DNA from: Sphingomonas ginsenosidimutans
GTDB taxonomy: Bacteria > Pseudomonadota > Alphaproteobacteria > Sphingomonadales > Sphingomonadaceae
Direction of reading: 5' to 3'
Assembly (NCBI RefSeq): GCF_002374835.1
Contig: NZ_NWVD01000006.1
Span: 118,381 to 182,380, forward strand
DNA: 64,000 nucleotides
Shown piece after piece: positions 56,525 through 64,000 of the stretch. Positions within the stretch are counted from its first letter, which is position 1, and each line of letters begins with the position of its first letter. The notes under the pieces are model-generated. The model saw only the letters and a list, made by a program, of their open reading frames with translations. It was not told where the DNA came from and did not search any database. Position numbers and translations under genes: made by a program.

Positions 56525-57183
56525 GAGGCGATCCTTCGCAACGTCAATATGTCGTCGGCCTGCATCCGCACCTGCCGCGCGGCGAGACGAAAGCCGTCGC
56601 CGAGCAGCGGCGTCGTCTGGCTGCGATGCGCGTGGAGGGCGGCGCGCCGCTTGCCCGGCGGCATCGGCGGCGTCCTCAGCCGGCGGGCGCCTGCCGCGGG
56701 CACACTCCAGACGTGATAGCCGAAGACTGAGACCCCCCGCCGCGCGATGGACGCGGCGGCCTGCGCAAGACGATAGGCGGCCTGGTGATCGCAATGCCGG
56801 TCCAGCCGGTCGCTGACGGCGATCGCATCGATCTTGCGGTCGCGCAGCCATCCCGCCAGCGTGGCCGCGCTCCGGCGAAAGGCGGCGCTGCCTGCTTCGT
56901 GCGGGTGGGCGTCGCGCCAGCCGAGCCAGTCGACCCGGACATCGCCCGCACCCAGCCGGCGCAACGCGCCGCGCGCCTCCGCCTTGCGCACGATCGCCAG
57001 ACGTGGTGTGCCGTCTGGATGCGATCCTGTCCCGTCCGTCAGATAGACGACGCCGCCCAGCCTTCCGTGCTTCGCGGCATGGGCGATCAGCGCACCCGCG
57101 CCCAGCGTCTCGTCGTCGGCATGCGGCGCCACGACCAGCCAGCGGGCGGCGGCCCAGCGGCTGGCGATCAAGGGTTGCGCCAT
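56521..57183 (-). CDS. PIG-L family N-acetyl-sugar deacetylase
   Basis: The 220-residue protein has the zinc-site motif VVAPHADDETLGAGALIAHA near residue 18 and the second His motif DRHCDHQAAYRLA near residue 130, both needed for metal-dependent removal of an N-acetyl group from a sugar. In many proteobacteria PIG-L and a methyltransferase are fused in one chain; here they are adjacent, overlapping ORFs. The start MAQPLIAS at 57183 shares a base with the upstream gene's stop. Confidence 0.9.
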   Translation of the reverse strand: MAQPLIASRWAAARWLVVAPHADDETLGAGALIAHAAKHGRLGGVVYLTDGTGSHPDGTPRLAIVRKAEARGALRRLGAGDVRVDWLGWRDAHPHEAGSAAFRRSAATLAGWLRDRKIDAIAVSDRLDRHCDHQAAYRLAQAAASIARRGVSVFGYHVWSVPAAGARRLRTPPMPPGKRRAALHAHRSQTTPLLGDGFRLAARQVRMQADDILTLRRIAS

Positions 57184-58289
57184 CACCAAAGCCGATCGTC
57201 CTCGGGCCACACATCGTGGTCGAGCAGCACCTTGGCGGCTTCGTCCCGGGCATGGTCGGGACCGGCCTGGCGCAGATAAAGCGAAAGATCGCGGATGATC
57301 TTGTCCGCGCGCTCCCCGTCGAGCGCGCTGCGCGTGCCCAGGATGCGGGCAGCCGCTTCCATGACGACGAAGCCGGCATCTTCGACCACTCCACGGGCCA
57401 GCCGGGAGACGGCAATGCTGTCCTGCGCGCCGTCGGCGAAACGGCGGGCGGCCTCCGTCACCCAGAAGCCGGCGCTGCGCGTCGCGACGGCGGCCTGAGC
57501 GAAGCGCGCCCTCTGCACCGGGTCCTCGCGCGCCGCCGTGCGCATCAGCCGGCGGGTTTCGGCAAGAAGCGCCTCGATCCCGCCCAGCTGGACCGCGCAG
57601 AACCGCCAGGCGCCGGCGGTGAAGCGTGGATTGCGATCATAATCCCCCGGCGCGCCCAGCAGCGTGGTTTCGGAAAGGCACAGGCCCTCGACGCTATATC
57701 GTCCGCTGACGCTCGCGCGCATGCCGCGCACCCGCCATCCGGTCAGGTCGGCGCGCTCGGGGTCGTTGGCGGGGGCGATCGCCAGCCGGCGCTCGGACCC
57801 CTCGCAGGCGATGGTGATGAGCGCATAGTCCAGTCCGCCCGCACCGCTCGCAAAGTGCTTTTCGCCAGACAGGACATGCGGCGCCGCAGCGCTCATGGCG
57901 ACGCCGGGTGCCGGCTCGGTCGCCCATACGCCGAACCATGCCCCGCGCCCCAGTGCCTCGTTCAGCCATGCGCGCTGTTCCGGGTTCGCGAACCAGTCGA
58001 ACAGCAGCAGCGCATTGACATGGCCTTCGAACAGTCGCCCGATGCTGAGGTCGCCGCGCCCGACCTGCCGTAGCGCAAGAGCCATTGACCTGGCCTGATC
58101 GTGTGGGCTTGCGAAGCGCTCGCCGCCACAGGCCATGGGCGCGAAGCGCCGATGCAGGCCGGCACGAACCAGCAGGCGAAGGCTGTCGACCGGAAAATGC
58201 GGAGCGGCGTCATAGCGCGCGCCCAACTTGGCAAGCGCATCGACAAGCAAGTCCGGCCGCTCCGGCGACGGCTGGGCAGGTGCGGTCAC
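57183..58289 (-). CDS. Acyl-CoA-dehydrogenase-like flavoprotein
   Basis: The 368-residue protein has the acyl-CoA dehydrogenase fold order: an N-terminal helical domain, a beta domain (WATEPAPGVAMSAAAPHVLS near residue 122, GEKHFASGAGGLDYALITIA) and a C-terminal helical bundle. The usual CoA-dehydrogenase C-terminal signature is poorly kept. Sequence-divergent members of the fold act on free substrates, including amino-sugar N-oxygenases, so a true acyl-CoA substrate should not be assumed. The start is a GTG at 58289 with AGAGG nearby. It is 1 bp from the next gene upstream. Confidence 0.8.
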   Translation of the reverse strand: MTAPAQPSPERPDLLVDALAKLGARYDAAPHFPVDSLRLLVRAGLHRRFAPMACGGERFASPHDQARSMALALRQVGRGDLSIGRLFEGHVNALLLFDWFANPEQRAWLNEALGRGAWFGVWATEPAPGVAMSAAAPHVLSGEKHFASGAGGLDYALITIACEGSERRLAIAPANDPERADLTGWRVRGMRASVSGRYSVEGLCLSETTLLGAPGDYDRNPRFTAGAWRFCAVQLGGIEALLAETRRLMRTAAREDPVQRARFAQAAVATRSAGFWVTEAARRFADGAQDSIAVSRLARGVVEDAGFVVMEAAARILGTRSALDGERADKIIRDLSLYLRQAGPDHARDEAAKVLLDHDVWPEDDRLW

Positions 58290-58290
58290 G

Positions 58291-59337
58291 TCATACCTCT
58301 TTCCTGATGTCCGATTGCTGGGCGAGGGCGCCGATCCATCCGGCGACCCGCGCCGCGCCGCCGACCTCGCACAGGGCATCGGGCCAGCAAGCTGCCATCG
58401 CCTGCGCCTTGGCGATATGTCGAGGAAACGCCGCAGGATCCGGCCAGTTTTCGAGGACGACGGCCGCGCTCAGCGCAGCGAGCCTATGCGCCTTCGAACC
58501 CTGTTCGTCGAAGGGGCGCGGCTCGGGCAGGCACAGGAATGGTCGTCGATGCGCCAGCACGGAGGCGAGCAACCCGTCGCCGGCCGCGCCGATGACGACA
58601 CCGGCTTCGGCAATCCTGCGGTCGGCATCCTCGACCCAGCCGAGCAGCGACAGATTGGGCGGCGGATCGGCCGGCGCGGTGCACGGACCGATGACCTGCC
58701 ATGGCCTGTCCGGCATCGCTCTGGCTGCCTGCGCCCAGCGTTCGCCGTCGGAAGGCGCGCCGCCGCGCCCGATCACGACAAGGATATGATCGCCGGGCGC
58801 GACGTGCGCGTCGGATACGGGCGTGACGATGGTGGGGGCGTGGAAACTTTTCCTTCGCACCCACGGCGGCAGGTCCGGCTCGTCCAGTGCCGCATGGAAC
58901 GGTGCCAGCAGCGCGGTCGCGCTCGCAAAGGCGTCAAGGTGCGGGCGGTCGATCCGTTTGCCGTTCAGGCGGACATAGACGGTCGGCACCGATGCCAGAC
59001 GTGCGAGCATTGCCACCTCGACCGACACGTCCACGATCACGAGCGCCGGTCGCGCCGTCGCGATCCATTGGGTGAGCGCGGCGACGCGCCGACGTATGCC
59101 GTCATGGTCGATCGGGGCGTAGTGGAGGGCAGGGGGGCGGTCCGTGCCGTCCACCCCGGCGAAGCTGTCATCCAGCCGGTCGTCGGGCAGGTCGATGCAG
59201 GGCAGGTCGCCGCTCCGCCCGGAAAGGCCCGTGCCCAGCAGGGTGACCGGGCGATCCATCGCCTGCCCGATCGCGATGGCCCGCTGCCGATGGCCGTCAC
59301 CGTGATGGTGCACATAATAGCCGATCGGGCGGGTCAT
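58291..59337 (-). CDS. GT-B (MurG-like) glycosyltransferase
   Basis: The 348-residue protein resembles MurG/family-28-like GT-B enzymes. It has an N-terminal GYYVHHHGDGHRQRAIAIGQ, similar to the glycine-rich acceptor-side loop, and a C-terminal donor-binding region with GWVEDADRRIAEAGVVIGAA and PEPRPFDEQGSKAHRLAALS. The donor is not predictable. It overlaps the GT2 gene upstream by 4 bp. Confidence 0.78.
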   Translation of the reverse strand: MTRPIGYYVHHHGDGHRQRAIAIGQAMDRPVTLLGTGLSGRSGDLPCIDLPDDRLDDSFAGVDGTDRPPALHYAPIDHDGIRRRVAALTQWIATARPALVIVDVSVEVAMLARLASVPTVYVRLNGKRIDRPHLDAFASATALLAPFHAALDEPDLPPWVRRKSFHAPTIVTPVSDAHVAPGDHILVVIGRGGAPSDGERWAQAARAMPDRPWQVIGPCTAPADPPPNLSLLGWVEDADRRIAEAGVVIGAAGDGLLASVLAHRRPFLCLPEPRPFDEQGSKAHRLAALSAAVVLENWPDPAAFPRHIAKAQAMAACWPDALCEVGGAARVAGWIGALAQQSDIRKEV

Positions 59338-60254
59338 CCAACCTCCAGCCCCGGCAAGGGTATGTCGCAGGGAAGCGGCGGCAGGCGCTGCTCGGCCTCG
59401 TGCAGCAGGGTGCCCAGGTGCGGCCTTTGTTCGCGGCGCCAGCGGGCCCGCTCTTGCCAATGGCGAAAATCCGGTACCGCCGGGCTTTCGCCGCGCGCCA
59501 GTGCTTCGGTCCAGTGCAGCAGGGCCTGCGCCATGCCGTCCTGCGCTCGGCCGACCGTGCGGGGTGATGCGCGCGTCCATATGGCAGGCGGATGGAGGAG
59601 CCTGCCTCCCGCTGCGATCGCCGCCCGCACGAGGGCACCATCTTCGCCGACGGGCAGTGGCGGCACACCGCCGGCACGGCGGTACAGGCCGACCGTCAGG
59701 GCCAGGCTGGCGCCGGTATGGTCGCCATGGCGCGGCGCCGGATCCCAGGGCAGCGGATCGATATGATCCTCGATCGCGCGAACGGCGTGCCAGTAAGCGT
59801 CGAACCGGCGTCGCATCTCCATCATGGCGGGCGTGGCGGCAGGATCTTCTTCGTCGATATCGATCCGGCCGCCGATGATATGATCGGGTGCGGAATGCTC
59901 CAGGTTCGCTGCCAGCCACTTTTCGGGTGGCCGGCAGTCGGCATCGGTGGAGATCAGCAGGGCATCGTCGCCGGCCAGAAGGCGCGCGCCCAGGTCCATC
60001 GCGCTTCTGCGCGCCGTGCCGGCATGGGCATCGTTCGGCGCGAATTGGCATTCCATGATCTCCAGCGCGTATCGCCCCCGCGCCGTTCCCGCCGCGGCGC
60101 GCGCGACCTCCGCTGTGCCGTCATCGCTGTTGTTGATGCACAGGGCGACGACGAACGGCTCGGCGACGGACTGCTGACCGAGCGCGCGGAGCAGGGTGGC
60201 GATATGATCGGCTTCGTTACGTGCGGGAATGCAGACGCACACCTGCCGCGTCAT
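59334..60254 (-). CDS. Glycosyltransferase family 2 protein
   Basis: The 306-residue GT-A protein begins MTRQVCVCIPARNEADHIAT and has a metal site STDADCRPP near residue 97. GDHTGASLALTVGLYRRAGG and LPVGEDGALVRAAIAAGG follow, the acceptor-side Gly/Glu-Asp motif of the family. The start at 60254 shares the ATGA junction with the GT4 gene upstream. Confidence 0.85.
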   Translation of the reverse strand: MTRQVCVCIPARNEADHIATLLRALGQQSVAEPFVVALCINNSDDGTAEVARAAAGTARGRYALEIMECQFAPNDAHAGTARRSAMDLGARLLAGDDALLISTDADCRPPEKWLAANLEHSAPDHIIGGRIDIDEEDPAATPAMMEMRRRFDAYWHAVRAIEDHIDPLPWDPAPRHGDHTGASLALTVGLYRRAGGVPPLPVGEDGALVRAAIAAGGRLLHPPAIWTRASPRTVGRAQDGMAQALLHWTEALARGESPAVPDFRHWQERARWRREQRPHLGTLLHEAEQRLPPLPCDIPLPGLEVG

Positions 60255-61357
60255 GCGACATGGGCCACGACCGGCATGGAAGCCGAGGTTCCGAAGGGCA
60301 TGATCGCCGCCGTGCCGACCATCTCGGTGTAGAGCGCCTCGTAACGATCGACCATGTGTTCGGCATCGCAATGCTGCTCGGCATGGACGCGGCAGGCAGC
60401 GCGATCGAGCCGCATCGCGGCTTTCGCGGCTTCCGCAAGGGAGGCGATATCATCCGGCTCGGCCAGCACGCCGCACCCCGCATGGAGCAGGCCGGGCACG
60501 CCGCCCCGGCGATAGGCGGCGACCGGCGTGCCGCAGGCCAGCGCTTCGGCCACCACCAGGCCATAGGGCTCTTCCCAACGCGGCGTGCACAATGCCGCGC
60601 GTGCCCCGGCGACGAGCCGTGCGAGGTCGCCATGCGCGAGATGTCCGACATGGACGGCGTCGAGGCCGAGCCGCGGCATGATGACGTCGCGATAATAGCG
60701 TTCGTCCGATATCGGGCCGGCGATCCGCAGCGCCATACCCGCCATGCGCGCGGCGTCGATCGCATGGTCGAGCCCCTTTTCGGGAACGATCCGGCCGTAC
60801 CAGACCAGATAGGGGTCATCGTCCGGTCGAGCGCGCCCGGGGAATTGGCGAAGGTCGATGCCGTTGGGAATGACATGCCGCGCTGTCGCCACATGGCGCC
60901 ACATGTCGGCCGTCGCCTGCGACACGGCGACGTAGCGCATATTGCCCCTGCCCAGCCTGATGCCGCTTTCCAGCCAGCAGAAGGGCGGCGTATGCAGCGT
61001 CGTCACCATCGGCGCGGGAACCGTGTCGGACATGCAGACCGGCAGATAATGCAGGCTGTTGTTATGGATGACATCGAACGACCGGCTGCGCAGATCGGTC
61101 ATCAGGCGCAGATAGGCATGATGTTCGCGGAAGAAGGCGACGTCGCCCGCTTCGGCCACGCCGGTTTCCAGCAACGACGTTTCATCGCAGATCGCTTCGA
61201 CGCCCAGGGCCGGGTCCGAATGGGTCGACGCAAACAATGTCACTTCATGGCCGCGTCCGCGCAGTGACCGGGCGAGCATATGCGTATGCATTTCCAGACC
61301 GCCGGCGAACGGTTGCCCGATCGCATATTTAAGGTGCGCGATGATCGCGATCTTCAT
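60251..61357 (-). CDS. Glycosyltransferase family 4 protein
   Basis: This 368-residue GT-B enzyme is the first gene of the operon. It has the N-terminal HLKYAIGQPFAGGLEMHTHM and C-terminal GT4 motif WEEPYGLVVAEALACGTPVA with the EX7E catalytic pattern. The start MKIAIIAHLK is at 61357. It lies divergent from csbD, with three FNR/FixK-type sites in the 304 bp between. Confidence 0.9.
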   Translation of the reverse strand: MKIAIIAHLKYAIGQPFAGGLEMHTHMLARSLRGRGHEVTLFASTHSDPALGVEAICDETSLLETGVAEAGDVAFFREHHAYLRLMTDLRSRSFDVIHNNSLHYLPVCMSDTVPAPMVTTLHTPPFCWLESGIRLGRGNMRYVAVSQATADMWRHVATARHVIPNGIDLRQFPGRARPDDDPYLVWYGRIVPEKGLDHAIDAARMAGMALRIAGPISDERYYRDVIMPRLGLDAVHVGHLAHGDLARLVAGARAALCTPRWEEPYGLVVAEALACGTPVAAYRRGGVPGLLHAGCGVLAEPDDIASLAEAAKAAMRLDRAACRVHAEQHCDAEHMVDRYEALYTEMVGTAAIMPFGTSASMPVVAHVA

Positions 61358-61480
61358 GCTCGCCCTTCTCCTTGTCGCCCCGCGCACAAGGATCGCGACT
61401 GACCCACGTCCAACGTCTAAAAGTCAGTTGTTTTCCGCGAGCTTCCGGTTGGTTTCGCCTGTCCTTCCGTATTTTTCGTA

Positions 61481-61553
61481 TTGATGCGTATCAATTGCGA
61501 AGGAGAGGTTGATCCCGGTCAATGTTTCTTCGACCGATTTTGATCGGGATCAA
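61481..61553. promoter_or_regulatory. Three FNR/FixK/Anr-type boxes
   Basis: Three copies of TTGAT-N4-ATCAA occur in 73 bp: TTGATGCGTATCAA at 61481-61494, TTGATCCCGGTCAA at 61509-61522 (one mismatch) and TTGATCGGGATCAA at 61540-61553. The first and third are perfect matches to the FNR/FixK consensus. Their centres are 28 and 31 bp apart. They lie between the divergent GT operon and csbD, so either or both may be oxygen-controlled through a Crp/Fnr-type regulator. Confidence 0.75.
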
Positions 61554-61661
61554 TATACGGGCTATGCAACTCTTCCCCTCGGTCATGTCGATAAATGCCG
61601 TTCCTATCGGAACATGTGGGCGTTCTATTTCTTGTGTTTGCAGGCAATGAAGGAGTTCGTC

Positions 61662-61844
61662 ATGAGCATCGAAGGCAAGGCCAAGGAAGCCGCAGGCTAT
61701 CTCAAGGAAGAGGCGTTCGAGCACGGCACGTCGCCCGAAAGCCAGAGGAAAGCCGAAGAAGGCCGCGAACTGCGCAACGAAGGCAGGATCGAGGATGGCA
61801 AGGCGCCCAAGACAACCGAGCCGGGCACCGGCGCAAAAGACTGA
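61662..61844 (+). CDS. CsbD-family stress protein
   Basis: This 60-residue, Lys/Glu-rich hydrophilic protein starts MSIEGKAKEAAGYLKEEAFE and resembles the CsbD family of general stress proteins, of unknown activity. An AAGGAG ribosome binding site is 6 nt upstream of the ATG, which sets the start. The three FNR-like boxes are 109-181 bp upstream. A Rho-independent terminator follows the stop directly. Confidence 0.85.
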   Translation: MSIEGKAKEAAGYLKEEAFEHGTSPESQRKAEEGRELRNEGRIEDGKAPKTTEPGTGAKD

Positions 61845-61856
61845 GCGGGCCGGAGA

Positions 61857-61888
61857 AAGGCATCGAAGCGACTTCGGTGCCTTTTTTT
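61857..61888 (+). terminator. Rho-independent terminator after csbD
   Basis: The stem AGGCATCGAAG/CTTCGGTGCCT closes over a 2-3 nt loop and is followed by seven T residues. The terminator is 12 bp beyond the csbD stop codon. Confidence 0.9.
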
Positions 61889-62141
61889 ATGGGAAACGGC
61901 ACGGGATGGCGTCGCGGCATTTGGCGTGCTTAGCCGACACGCCGCTTTGGTCTGTTATCGACCATCGTCCCGTGCCGCGGCGATATGCCGGACCTGATAC
62001 ATTCGGCCACGCGCTTCTGATCGCGGCGTGATCAACCTGCAAGATTCCACTTATCCCCGCCGTGGGCCTGCGCAGACAAACCGGGCCGCCTCACACCCCC
62101 GCACCAACCCCCTGCAAAACGAGCGCCGCCACACATAGTAT

Positions 62142-62513
62142 GTGCTAAAAGGCGCCATCACCGATGCCGCTGACGCAATATCTCCCGACGCACTATGGAC
62201 AAGTCAACGTAATAGAGATGGTCTAACTGAAAAATTCACCCACTACGGTTATGAGAATGCCCGTAACGAGGCCATGTCGTGGTTGGGAGATCGAGGATTT
62301 AAGGCTGAACAGCTGAAATTTGGAAAGTTCGGTGAAATTGAGGGGCGGCCTATAGGTATGCAAAGTTCAGATAGGCGCGCAGGGTTTAGGGTTGAATTTG
62401 ACTCGCGGCATGGGGCCCACATTAACGTTTGATCCGGAAAAGAGAAAAATGCTATCCTGTTCACTGGTGATGGTCACTATGTTGATAGTATAACAGGGCG
62501 TTTTCGTAGATAA
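62142..62513 (+). pseudogene. Polymorphic-toxin C-terminal remnant, internal stop
   Basis: A GTG-started frame from 62142 reads ...GFKAEQLKFGKFGEIEGRPI and then VEFDSRHGAHINV, ending at TGA (62430-62432). The same frame continues without break as SGKEKNAILFTGDGHYVDSI and then TGRFRR to TAA at 62511-62513. This would read HINV-W-SGKEKN if the TGA were TGG, matching the look of toxin C-termini that end in a GKEK-rich barrel. The stretch is much lower in GC than the rest and there is no N-terminal part. Family recognition is tentative. Confidence 0.5.
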
Positions 62514-62627
62514 ATATGGATATATTAGATAACTCTGTATGATGAGGATCCGCAGAAAGCGCTTGCTGCTTCTGGTTGCTATTTTAGAGTCTGTCCCGAG
62601 GGGCCTCCGGAAAGTCTTTTTGCATTA

Positions 62628-62888
62628 ATGCAAGAATGGTGGCCACAAATAAAGGTATTGAATGATATTTATTCTATGCCGAATGGAAAAACTTATCAGA
62701 ACTTGGGCGGATTTGAGATCGTCGAGGATATCGCAAACGAGAGCAAAGCTTGCGATAAAGAATATAGTAAAGAGAATGATATATTGTTTGGAGATGATCT
62801 CACAGATTTTTCTTATGGAATAGAGATTGATCAAGTTGCTATTAATTTAGTTCGCGATATTCCTCAGAATAATATTTCTTGTCCTTAA
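62628..62888 (+). CDS. Possible immunity protein, probably frameshifted
   Basis: The 86-residue frame starts MQEWWPQIKVLNDIYSMPNG. An open frame continues upstream without a start (DEDPQKALAASGCYFRVCPE, then GPPESLFAL), and a start MDILDNSV at 62516 lies one frame over. It is AT-rich and acidic, and follows a toxin-like remnant at a short distance, the usual position of an immunity gene. No family could be named. 62889-63036 holds no other credible gene. Confidence 0.35.
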   Translation: MQEWWPQIKVLNDIYSMPNGKTYQNLGGFEIVEDIANESKACDKEYSKENDILFGDDLTDFSYGIEIDQVAINLVRDIPQNNISCP

Positions 62889-63036
62889 GAATAATAGGAT
62901 AATTATACTTCTTTCGTTTGCGGATGAAGCGCTGATTCTTGAATAGGGCGGTCTCGAATGCTCTTCCGCATAAAGTTCTATGCGCTTTTGGATGATAAAG
63001 ATTGTCGGGGCCAGGATTCGTTGATCACAGCCACAG

Positions 63037-63103
<67 letters not shown>

Positions 63104-63156
63104 GCGTAGAAGAAGGCGTGGGGCAGTGGTCGTAGCGGGTGGCGACGCGACGCCAG

Positions 63157-63569
63157 GGCTCTGTCAAACGGCTCTGTCAGACGAACGTGGCAGACGAGGT
63201 AGGGGCTGGTAAAGTCGGCTGATGCCCCGTCGCTCAGGTGCCTTGCCGCTATCGCCGTTTCGCCTCTTCAACTCGTCGCCCGAGGTGATCCGGCTGGTGG
63301 TGTTGATGTACGTGCGCTTTCCGCTGTCGCTGCGGAACGTCGAGGATCTGCTGTTCGAACGCGGGATCGACATCTGCCATGAGACGGTGCGGCTGTGGTG
63401 GAACAGGTTTGGACCGCTGTTCGCCGGTGACATCCGCCGCCAGCGCGTGAGCCGGATGCGCGGCTTTCGTCACTGGCGCTGGCACCTGGACGAGATGTAC
63501 GTGAAGCTGAACGGCGAGATGGTCTACCTCTGGCGAGCGGTGGATCATGAGGGCGAGGTGTTGGACAGC
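63157..63569 (+). mobile_element. IS6-family element, 3'-truncated
   Basis: The left end likely begins with GGCTCTGTCA, which occurs twice (63157-63166 and 63170-63179) and resembles IS6-family ends. The element is cut off near 63570, where IS3-type sequence starts. The transposase is listed separately. Confidence 0.6.
63222..63569 (+). pseudogene. IS6-family transposase, truncated
   Basis: The frame of 116 residues starts MPRRSGALPLSPFRLFNSSP and contains YVRFPLSLRNVEDLLFERGI and the first two catalytic acids in WHLDEMYVKLNGEMVYLWRA and VDHEGEVLD. The third acid (Glu) and the C-terminal half are missing because foreign sequence begins after residue 116. Confidence 0.85.
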
Positions 63570-63752
63570 GAACCGCCCCGGGTTTGTCGGAGGCTCCAAC
63601 TCCTGAGAAGGTGGAGCCTGTATGAGCAAGACGACGAACAAGTTTGCGCCCGAGGTCCGCGAGCGAGCGGTACGGATGGTGCTGGACGACGAGCGCGATC
63701 ACCCATCGCGAAGGACAGCGATAGTTTCCATTGCCTAGAAGATCGGCTGCGT
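63570..63752 (+). mobile_element. IS3-family fragment with broken orfA
   Basis: A left-end-like sequence GAACCGCCCCGGGTTTGTCG is followed by an orfA start at 63622. It reads MSKTTNKFAPEVRERAVRMV and continues LDDERDHPSRRTAIVSIA, then a TAG (63736-63738), then KIGC in frame. Full-length orfA would continue beyond KIGC. The fragment is cut at about 63752 by IS21-type sequence. Confidence 0.7.
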
Positions 63753-64000
63753 TGTGGATCGGCGTGGAAAAAGGACCCCGGTAGCGGGGTGATCGGCGTC
63801 GAAAAGGGACCCCTCATCCCGGTGGTCTAGGCTGTTCGCTTGGCGGTGTGTCAGGCGGCGAGAGCGGGATGCTGGTATTGGAGACGGTGTTGAGGATCCG
63901 GCGCGAGCACGCGTCGGGGAAGGCCATCAAGGCGATAGCGCGGGACCTGCACCTGTCGCGCAAGGTGGTGCGCAAGGCGATCCGGGCACCGGAGGCGGAC
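63753..64000 (+). mobile_element. IS21-family element, left end (continues beyond window)
   Basis: Two 23-bp direct repeats (63757-63779 and 63791-63813; GATCGGCGT and GGACCCC ends, 2 mismatches) form the typical multi-repeat left end of IS21 elements. The istA gene starts within it and runs off the window. Confidence 0.7.
63869..64000 (+). CDS. istA: IS21-family transposase IstA, N-terminal part (partial)
   Basis: The 44 visible residues start MLVLETVLRIRREHASGKAI and continue KAIARDLHLSRKVVRKAIRA, the helix-turn-helix opening typical of IstA. The gene is open at the window edge, so its integrity is unknown. Confidence 0.85.
   Translation, partial: MLVLETVLRIRREHASGKAIKAIARDLHLSRKVVRKAIRAPEAD

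Noticed and set aside
61609..61640. EcfG-type general stress promoter (GGAAC) before csbD
   Set aside because: GGAAC is present but no CGTT follows at the expected 16-17 nt.

Overview
The window is a high-GC chromosomal segment that looks like a Sphingomonas-type alphaproteobacterium. Three things suggest this: the miaB-phoH-ybeY-corC / lnt-metK gene block, a suf operon led by an Rrf2 regulator, and interspersed palindromic repeats of the 'GTCATCCCGGCG...' and 'GTCACCCCAGCG...' type. The assignment rests on gene content and protein resemblance; no 16S gene is present.

Layout. 1-3.5 kb holds the end of an unknown gene, a small membrane-anchored protein, metK (with a palindromic operator) and lnt. 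3.6-11.4 kb is an accessory stretch: a VOC protein, a PHA-system protein, a sorbosone-dehydrogenase-like protein, a divergent methyltransferase/MerR pair with a textbook 19-bp-spacer promoter, an AraC regulator, an NTF2-like protein and katG. 11.6-21.2 kb is a leftward housekeeping run: nifU, a nitroreductase, tsaB, rimI, fur, plsC, a PAS protein, miaB, a winged-helix regulator, phoH, a vapB-like antitoxin with a broken vapC, ybeY and a corC-like gene. 21.3-29.8 kb has an Asp/Asn hydroxylase-like protein, an M16 peptidase, an acyl-CoA ligase, a gamma-glutamyltransferase and pyrD. 29.8-36.3 kb has a candidate small RNA and the Fe-S assembly operon (Rrf2 regulator, sufB, a small membrane protein, sufC, sufD, sufS, sufT-like, sufA). 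36.4-48.2 kb has a YihY-type membrane protein and a complete glycogen operon (glgP-glgB-glgC-glgA-pgm-glgX), converging on a PilZ gene.

The right-hand part is more mobile. 48.8-52.6 kb has a decayed ORF and a TonB receptor/DUF6607 iron or haem uptake pair. A tRNA-Gly(CCC) at 54.2 kb is flanked by two broken tyrosine recombinases. 55.1-61.4 kb is a tight seven-gene operon: GT4, GT2, GT-B, an acyl-CoA-dehydrogenase-like flavoprotein, a PIG-L deacetylase, a NodS-like methyltransferase and GT2. No product is known to me for this set, and it is the best candidate for an undescribed system. It is divergent from a csbD gene across a region with three FNR/FixK-type boxes. 62.1-62.9 kb is an AT-rich scrap of a polymorphic toxin/immunity locus. 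It is followed by an 11-copy hexanucleotide microsatellite and a pile of nested insertion sequences (IS6, IS3 and IS21 types) that runs off the end.

How the genes work together. The glg genes cover glycogen synthesis (glgC, glgA, glgB), breakdown (glgP, glgX) and entry of glucose-1-phosphate into glycolysis (pgm) in one translationally coupled transcript. The suf genes cover sulfur mobilisation (sufS), the scaffold complex (sufBCD), maturation (sufT-like) and carrier (sufA) under one Fe-S-sensing regulator. The 55-61 kb operon appears to build and then deacetylate, methylate and probably oxidise a glycoconjugate.
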